Origin: Lachnospiraceae bacterium
Lineage (GTDB): Bacteria; Bacillota; Clostridia; Lachnospirales; Lachnospiraceae
Reading direction: 5' to 3'
DNA length: 64,000 bases
Assembly: GCA_004552595.1 (NCBI GenBank)
Contig: SFNX01000019.1
Span: 1 to 64,000, forward strand
Every line of letters begins with the position of its first letter. Positions within the stretch are counted from its first letter, which is position 1. This document shows, piece after piece, positions 59,106 to 64,000 of this stretch. The notes beneath the pieces were generated by a model. The model was not told the DNA's origin, searched no databases, and saw only the letters and a program-made list of their open reading frames with translations. Both the position numbers and the translations under genes were made by a program.

Positions 59106-61139
59106 ATGGGTTCAATAAGTCTTTTACAGTGGCGCAAGGCGTATATGCTTGAATTTCTTGAAGGCGACGACCTGAAAGAGTGTTTTACCTTTTCCGTACC
59201 GCCGGAAAGTGAAGAGTTACAATTTCCGCAGCGTGTAACCGAAACTAAGACTTTCGGCGGTTCTGTTTTTGATGATTACGGAAACGATTCTTACAGAATT
59301 ACTTTAAGCGGTACGACCGTAAACGAAGAAAAGAAGCTGATTTATCGCGGACTTAAAAAAGTGCCGTTATATCTGACAGGTACAAAAGAAATCTTTGAAT
59401 TGCAGAAAATTATTAAAAACTGGTCGGACGGTAAAGTGTCTACAGGATTTTTCAGGAAGACAAAAAGCGATGTAGGAAGCAACAGAAAAGTTTATCTGTA
59501 CGACCTTTCAAAAATGAGTGTTTTGCAGCTTGCTACAGGCGTTGCGAGCCGTAACTATTGGCGCGTATTTATTAAAGACCTGAAAATCAAGCGCGATAAG
59601 AGTAAACCGAAGACATACAATTATACTCTTGAAATGATAGGCGTTGAGGACGACGAAAAGAAGGCAGCAGGACTTTTCGGCGATGTTTCTAACGCAATAA
59701 ACGCCGTACAAGATGTAATGGACGGTATTTCTACCGTTATGAGCATTACAGAAGCAGCGACGGCAGCGGCGGCAGAGGTTGCGGACTATTGCGCGAGGGT
59801 AAAACTTGCGGCGGAAATGGTAAGTAACCGGGATATTTCCGGCAGCCTTGTCGCGCTGAATGTCGGTAGCGGACTTGACCTTGTAAGTCGCATTATGGGC
59901 GGTGATTCAAACAGTTTTTATAACACTACAAAAAACTTTCTGCACGCTTGTACTACTTTCGGCGGACTTGCTAAAGACGGTTCGGATTCAGGGCAGAAGG
60001 GAAAAATACAGACTTCAAACACTTACACTGTTTCTTTTGTCTCAAATGGTGGTAGTGAGGTTGCTACTCAAAAAGTAGAGTATTCAAAAACGGTTACTGA
60101 GCCGGAAGACCCTACAAGAGAAGATTATACTTTTGATTGTTGGTGTTCTGATTCCGCGTTGACTACAGAATATGACTTTACGCAGGAAGTAACATCAAAC
60201 CTTGTTCTCTATGCAAAATGGAATCTTGCAACGGCGACTATTACATTCAATAGCCGCAACGGTTCACGGGTTACGCCTAAAAAAGTGGCAGTCGGAACGG
60301 TTGCGACACCGCCAACACCGCCGACAAGAAGCGGTTACGCTTTTGATAAATGGTACACGGATCACGCTTGTACTCATGAATACGACTGGACTTCTACGGT
60401 AAATAGCAATTTTACGCTTTATGCAGGTTGGACGAAAACTTGTAACATCGTTTTCAATTCAAACGGCGGAAGCGTTGTAGATACACAGACGGTAACTACC
60501 GGCGGACTTGCAGTTTATCCGAAGACACCGACAAAAGAGAATTACACTTTTGCATACTGGTGTACTGATTCAGAATTGCAGAATGTTTACGACTTTTCAA
60601 CGCCGGTTACAAACGACATCACACTTTATGCTTGTTGGGTTCAGATTTCAAATACTGTTACTTTCAATTCGCAGGGCGGTAGTGCCGTTGAATCGCAGCG
60701 CGTTGTTATCGGCGGCTATGCGACAAAACCGGCTACAGACCCGACAAAAGAAGGTTATGACTTTGTTTACTGGGCAACGGACGCGGAAGGAACGAACGAG
60801 TTCAGATTTAACACTACGGCAATTAACGCAAATATCACTCTTTATGCAAAGTGGACTGAAACAATTTGCGATGTAACTTTTGATTCTGACGGCGGAAGCG
60901 CGGTAGAAACGCAGAATGTAGGATATGGCAATAAGGCAATATTCCCGGAGATTCCAGTAAAAGAAGGCTACAGTTTTGAAATGTGGCGTACACGAAAAGA
61001 GGTTGAAGTGCCTACAGGCGAGACCGACGAAAACGACGAGCCTATTATGACAACTGAATATCAGTATGAAGAGTTTGACTTCTCTACACCAATCACAGAA
61101 GACATAACTCTCTATGCTTTGTGGTTTGGGGGTGAATAA
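59106..61139 (+). CDS. Baseplate protein with five C-terminal InlB/Flg_new-type repeats
   Basis: 677 aa. Residues 1-200 form a tail/baseplate domain (EFLEGDDLKECFTFSVPPES, DDYGNDSYRITLSGTTVNEE, NYTLEMIGVEDDEKK). A helical middle (about 200-300, ITEAATAAAAEVADYCARVK) follows. Residues about 310-677 hold five repeats with the signature FNSNGGS ... PTKEGYTF ... W ... YDF ... ITLYAKW. Such repeats (Listeria-Bacteroides type) are adhesive or spacer modules on bacterial surfaces and are unusual on a baseplate protein. The ATG at 59106 follows GGGGTG. The stop overlaps the next start. Confidence 0.75.
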   Translation: MGSISLLQWRKAYMLEFLEGDDLKECFTFSVPPESEELQFPQRVTETKTFGGSVFDDYGNDSYRITLSGTTVNEEKKLIYRGLKKVPLYLTGTKEIFELQKIIKNWSDGKVSTGFFRKTKSDVGSNRKVYLYDLSKMSVLQLATGVASRNYWRVFIKDLKIKRDKSKPKTYNYTLEMIGVEDDEKKAAGLFGDVSNAINAVQDVMDGISTVMSITEAATAAAAEVADYCARVKLAAEMVSNRDISGSLVALNVGSGLDLVSRIMGGDSNSFYNTTKNFLHACTTFGGLAKDGSDSGQKGKIQTSNTYTVSFVSNGGSEVATQKVEYSKTVTEPEDPTREDYTFDCWCSDSALTTEYDFTQEVTSNLVLYAKWNLATATITFNSRNGSRVTPKKVAVGTVATPPTPPTRSGYAFDKWYTDHACTHEYDWTSTVNSNFTLYAGWTKTCNIVFNSNGGSVVDTQTVTTGGLAVYPKTPTKENYTFAYWCTDSELQNVYDFSTPVTNDITLYACWVQISNTVTFNSQGGSAVESQRVVIGGYATKPATDPTKEGYDFVYWATDAEGTNEFRFNTTAINANITLYAKWTETICDVTFDSDGGSAVETQNVGYGNKAIFPEIPVKEGYSFEMWRTRKEVEVPTGETDENDEPIMTTEYQYEEFDFSTPITEDITLYALWFGGE

Positions 61140-61864
61140 TGACAGACAACGATAAAGAAGACTTATTGACCGATTATGTTTCGCAGCTTGAAGAAAACGC
61201 TTGTATTGTCGTCGCATTGTCAAAGGAAAAACAGACAAACGCGACGGCGGTTGTATACGTGGATTCTGACGGAAACGACGCGACTGTTACAGTTTATGAC
61301 TTCAAATATCATACTTGGAAAAGTTCAGACACTTTTGACAATTTGGCGGCTACTCTTTTAGGAAGCCCGGATTATGGAACTGTAATAGCGTACTTTAACG
61401 GCGTGGCAAACGAAAGCGACCTTGAAGCCGGTACAAAAATTAAAATCCCGGTTCTTTCGGAAGACGCGAGCAATACCAATAACAAGATTTATGCAGAGCC
61501 GGGAAAGCAGGAAAACTACGGAATTGACATCAAGATTGACGACGACGGCGATTTTGATATTTCCGGCGGCGACATAAAGACGGTAGACGGACGCGACAAC
61601 TTAACACAGGCTATAGCGTTGAGACTTACAACGGCAAGCAATAAAAGAATCAGATTGTCGGCTTATGGAATCCGTACAACGATAGGCGACCCGGTAGCGG
61701 TTGAATCTTATTTGAGCGGTTCTATTGAGCAGACAATTCAGGCAGACCCTAGAATATCAGAAGTGAACGAACTGACATTCGAGGGCGACGGCGACAAGCT
61801 GAAACTTGAAGTCGTTTACACTGACATAAACGGTGATACAGGAATGTACAAGGGGGATATTTAA
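61139..61864 (+). CDS. LysM-like domain fused to gp25-like baseplate wedge protein
   Basis: 241 aa. Residues about 50-108 are LysM-like (YHTWKSSDTFDNLAATLLGS, YGTVIAYFNGVANESDLEAG, TKIKIPV). Residues about 130-241 are a gp25/W-type wedge domain (DIKIDDDGDFDISGGDIKTV, NLTQAIALRLTTASNKR, GSIEQTIQADPRISEVNELT). In most phages these are two genes (gpX-like and W). The LysM part likely grips peptidoglycan or the tape-measure end; the gp25 part nucleates the sheath. Confidence 0.75.
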   Translation: MTDNDKEDLLTDYVSQLEENACIVVALSKEKQTNATAVVYVDSDGNDATVTVYDFKYHTWKSSDTFDNLAATLLGSPDYGTVIAYFNGVANESDLEAGTKIKIPVLSEDASNTNNKIYAEPGKQENYGIDIKIDDDGDFDISGGDIKTVDGRDNLTQAIALRLTTASNKRIRLSAYGIRTTIGDPVAVESYLSGSIEQTIQADPRISEVNELTFEGDGDKLKLEVVYTDINGDTGMYKGDI

Positions 61865-61868
61865 AATT

Positions 61869-62951
61869 ATGGCAAAAATCAGGCGTTACGATGAAATCAT
61901 GACAGGTGCGACCGCCAACATGATAGCGAAACAGGATAAAATCACGGACTTTAACGAGGGTAGTATTATTCATACTATCCTTGATACCGTCGCAAGAATC
62001 GCGGAAAGGGCGTATGTAGCAATTAGACAGGGTTACAATGAAATGCTTGCAATTCTTCCTTATTCGCCTTTTAAGTTCACAAAAAAAGAAGGTTATTACG
62101 CAAGCGGTACGGTTGTATTCAGTCGCGCCAATGCTTTAGGCAGCCAGTCGATTATCCCAAAAGGTACGGTTGTAAGCGGCGGCGGCTTTACTTTTACAAC
62201 AACGGAAGCCGGTATTATTCCGGCGGATTCTCTTAATAGCGAGCCGGTAACGGTTATCGCGGACGGCGCAGGAAGTGATTATAACATAGCCGCAGGTGTT
62301 ATAAGCGCGATTGATAGCATTGTTCCTGCTGATGTCGTAAGCGTTACTAATTCAAGCGCGTTCACCGGCGGAACTGACGAAGAGACCGACGCGGAGTTTG
62401 AAGAGCGTTTTAGAACATACATAAACGGACTTTCAGGAACAAACTCGTACGCAATTAAAAGCGCAGCTTTGAGCGTGAACGCCGTAAGAAGCGTTTCAAT
62501 TCAGAATCATAAACCGCCGCTTAAAAACATTTATAACATGAGCGTTTATATAGACGACGGTTCAGGCGGCGCGAGCGAGGAAACACTGGACGCGGTAAAA
62601 CTTGCCATTGAAGGTGATAACACAGAAAAGAATCCCGGACATCTTGCGCCGGGCGTAAATATCCGCGTTATTACACCTATCGCCGTACCTGTAAATATTG
62701 AAATGAATGTAAGCGTTATTTCTACAGATACCGAAGAGGCAAGAACAGAGATTCAGAATGTTGTTACCGCTTATGTAAACTCTCTTACTATCGGCGAGGC
62801 TTGTATTTTGTCTTCAATCATTACAAAGGTAATGGCTTTGAATTATGTGCGTGATGTTGCGATTACTTCACCGGCTGCAAATGTTGAGCCGGCAATAAAT
62901 CAGATTGCAAGAATCGGAACTATTTCTATCACTTTGACAGAGGTAGACTAA
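61869..62951 (+). CDS. Baseplate wedge protein, gpJ-like
   Basis: 360 aa. The Baseplate_J layout: KQDKITDFNEGSIIHTILDT, VARIAERAYVAIRQGYNEML, ASGTVVFSRANALGSQSIIP, VTNSSAFTGGTDEETDAEFE, ERFRTYINGLSGTNSYAIKS, APGVNIRVITPIAVPVNIEM. It connects hub to tail fibres and triggers contraction. The stop overlaps the next ATG (TAATG). Confidence 0.88.
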   Translation: MAKIRRYDEIMTGATANMIAKQDKITDFNEGSIIHTILDTVARIAERAYVAIRQGYNEMLAILPYSPFKFTKKEGYYASGTVVFSRANALGSQSIIPKGTVVSGGGFTFTTTEAGIIPADSLNSEPVTVIADGAGSDYNIAAGVISAIDSIVPADVVSVTNSSAFTGGTDEETDAEFEERFRTYINGLSGTNSYAIKSAALSVNAVRSVSIQNHKPPLKNIYNMSVYIDDGSGGASEETLDAVKLAIEGDNTEKNPGHLAPGVNIRVITPIAVPVNIEMNVSVISTDTEEARTEIQNVVTAYVNSLTIGEACILSSIITKVMALNYVRDVAITSPAANVEPAINQIARIGTISITLTEVD

Positions 62952-64000
62952 TGGCGGTTAATTCAATAGGCGACTTTATTAAAAGCGTTTTTCCTACACT
63001 GGTAAACAAGAGCGGAAAGACTTTTAAGGCGTTGCTTGCCGACGGCGAGGGTGGCGGCACGATTGAAAGTATTTTCGAGGACTTGGAAGAGACCCGGAAA
63101 GCGTGGACGGATAACAAAAGTATTTATACTCAATCAGGCGAGCAGCTTCAAAAAACACTTGCCGTATTTTCTGTTATCTCACAATTACAGAATGAAAGCG
63201 AAGCGACATTCTTAAAGCGCAACGAACTTCTTTTTTACCGTAACGGCGATAAAGTTTGGGGCGACAAGTGGAACATCTTAAATACATTTAAGACCTTCTT
63301 TAACAATCAAAATGTTTACCTTGTGAATAATACAGAAAAGTTTGAGGAAAACTTACTTGAAGACGGTAACTTTGAGCGCAAAAACGCATGGACGCTGACA
63401 GATTGCAGCTATGAGCATGAGGCGCGCTTTGAGGAAACAACCGGCGTATTATTCAATGCGTCGGGAAGTTGCGCGCAAAGTGTAAGCGTTTCAAAAGATA
63501 CAAGTTATTTCCTGCATTTCTTTTTGAAAGGCAATATACGCGTACAGATTAAGGACAATAACAATAGATACTGGAATCCGAAGGGCGGCGAGTTTGGCGC
63601 ATGGAGCAGTACAGAATATTCAATGCACTTTGAATCATCAGACTGGGACAATAAAAGTTTTTATTTCATTACTGATGTCAATGTTACAAGTGTGCAGGTT
63701 ATTTTTTTGTACGAGCCGGGCTATTACGCATTTTTGGACTATGTGCGGCTTAATGAGAAAACCGGCGCGTCTACCTTTAGTTTGGTTGCGGTTTTCGAGG
63801 GCGTTTATTCTGATGAAACGGCAAATCTTGCGCCGGGAACAAACGACGACATTGTAGCGTTTGATTATGACACAATGGGCTTTCATTCGCCGGGCGGCGA
63901 GGACGCAGAAGAAACGGACTACGATTCTTTGAGTTACCTTGACGACGCGCCTTTAGAGGAAGATGTAAGCCCGATTGTAACAGAGGGAAGTAATGACATA
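62951..64000 (+). CDS. Tail protein with jelly-roll carbohydrate-binding-like domain, partial
   Basis: 350 residues before the window ends. The first 100 residues (IGDFIKSVFPTLVNKSGKTF, EEDLEETRKAW-like helices, KRNELLFYRNGDKVWGDKWN) resemble gpI-position tail proteins. Residues about 135-290 form a CBM4/9- or CBM6-like beta sandwich (ENLLEDGNFERKNAWTLTDC, VSVSKDTSYFLHFFLKGNI, VQVIFLYEPGYYAFLDYVRL). Then comes an acidic segment. Position after gpJ and the CBM-like fold suggest a role in receptor binding. Confidence 0.65.
   Translation, partial: MAVNSIGDFIKSVFPTLVNKSGKTFKALLADGEGGGTIESIFEDLEETRKAWTDNKSIYTQSGEQLQKTLAVFSVISQLQNESEATFLKRNELLFYRNGDKVWGDKWNILNTFKTFFNNQNVYLVNNTEKFEENLLEDGNFERKNAWTLTDCSYEHEARFEETTGVLFNASGSCAQSVSVSKDTSYFLHFFLKGNIRVQIKDNNNRYWNPKGGEFGAWSSTEYSMHFESSDWDNKSFYFITDVNVTSVQVIFLYEPGYYAFLDYVRLNEKTGASTFSLVAVFEGVYSDETANLAPGTNDDIVAFDYDTMGFHSPGGEDAEETDYDSLSYLDDAPLEEDVSPIVTEGSNDI

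Larger units (their letters stand above)
5800..64000. mobile_element. Temperate myovirus-like prophage; right end beyond the window
   Basis: From about 5.8 kb almost every gene is a phage gene: recombination and replication, terminase, portal, capsid, contractile sheath, tube, tape measure, baseplate, holin and a repressor switch. Genes are tightly packed, and codons are richer in GC-ending forms than in the host genes. The left boundary lies between the ilvC promoter and 5869; no att repeat can be defined without the right end. No integrase, transposase or resolvase is seen, so the integration mode is unknown. Confidence 0.95.

Overview
The window looks like chromosome from a spirochaete of the gut or rumen Treponema type, carrying a long prophage. 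The organism assignment is inference. It rests on a chemoreceptor with an AT-rich promoter, a lipoprotein GH11 xylanase suited to a fibre-degrading host, a long (class II) ketol-acid reductoisomerase, and AT-rich genes with strong GGAGG-type ribosome binding sites. There is no tRNA, rRNA or CRISPR array that I can recognise.

Host part (1-5.8 kb). A LacI-type repressor runs off the left edge, and its last 56 nt are an inverted copy of an internal part of the same gene (probable chimera or assembly artefact). Then come a methyl-accepting chemotaxis protein, the xylanase, a palindromic intergenic repeat and ilvC.

Prophage (about 5.8 kb to beyond 64 kb). It encodes a contractile-tailed (myovirus-like) temperate phage. 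No integrase or transposase is visible, so the right end and probably the integrase lie outside. Early block (5.9-14.5 kb): metallopeptidase-like protein, HTH protein, YqaJ exonuclease, DnaQ-like exonuclease, RecT, HNH protein, DUF1351 protein, replication initiator, DnaC-like loader and SSB, preceded by a leader RNA with an 8-bp loop-loop complementarity. Accessory block (14.5-20 kb): a protein with the marks of a diversity-generating-retroelement target (no reverse transcriptase in the window), about 17 small genes and a GIY-YIG protein. Packaging and cargo block (20-35 kb): terminase, portal, a MuF-type protein fused to an InPase domain, an 1822-aa methyltransferase-helicase resembling phage P1 DarB, a DdrB/ParB-like protein and a RelA/SpoT-like protein. 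Immunity block (35-39 kb): divergent repressor switch with shared operators, small genes and a MESH1-like HD hydrolase.

Capsid block (39-48 kb): protease with an internal scaffold start, major capsid protein, connector, holin, lipase, and a frameshifted gene with a BECR-type nuclease half. Tail block (48-55 kb): sheath, tube, frameshifted tail-assembly chaperone, tape measure. An oppositely oriented exported protein (moron) sits between tape measure and baseplate. Baseplate block (56-64 kb): hub, spike, InlB-repeat protein, LysM-gp25 fusion, gpJ-like protein and the start of a fibre-like protein.

Regulation. Capsid, tail and baseplate blocks each start with a sigma70-type promoter (17-bp spacer) followed by the same conserved leader: a TTTGCACT box, then a GGCAG-containing arm of a terminator-like hairpin ending in a T-run just before the first ribosome binding site. 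This suggests three coordinated late transcripts controlled by termination/antitermination. The repressor operator (AAACTA-N2-TAGTTT) lies in the spacers of three promoters, and a partial copy lies in the moron promoter.
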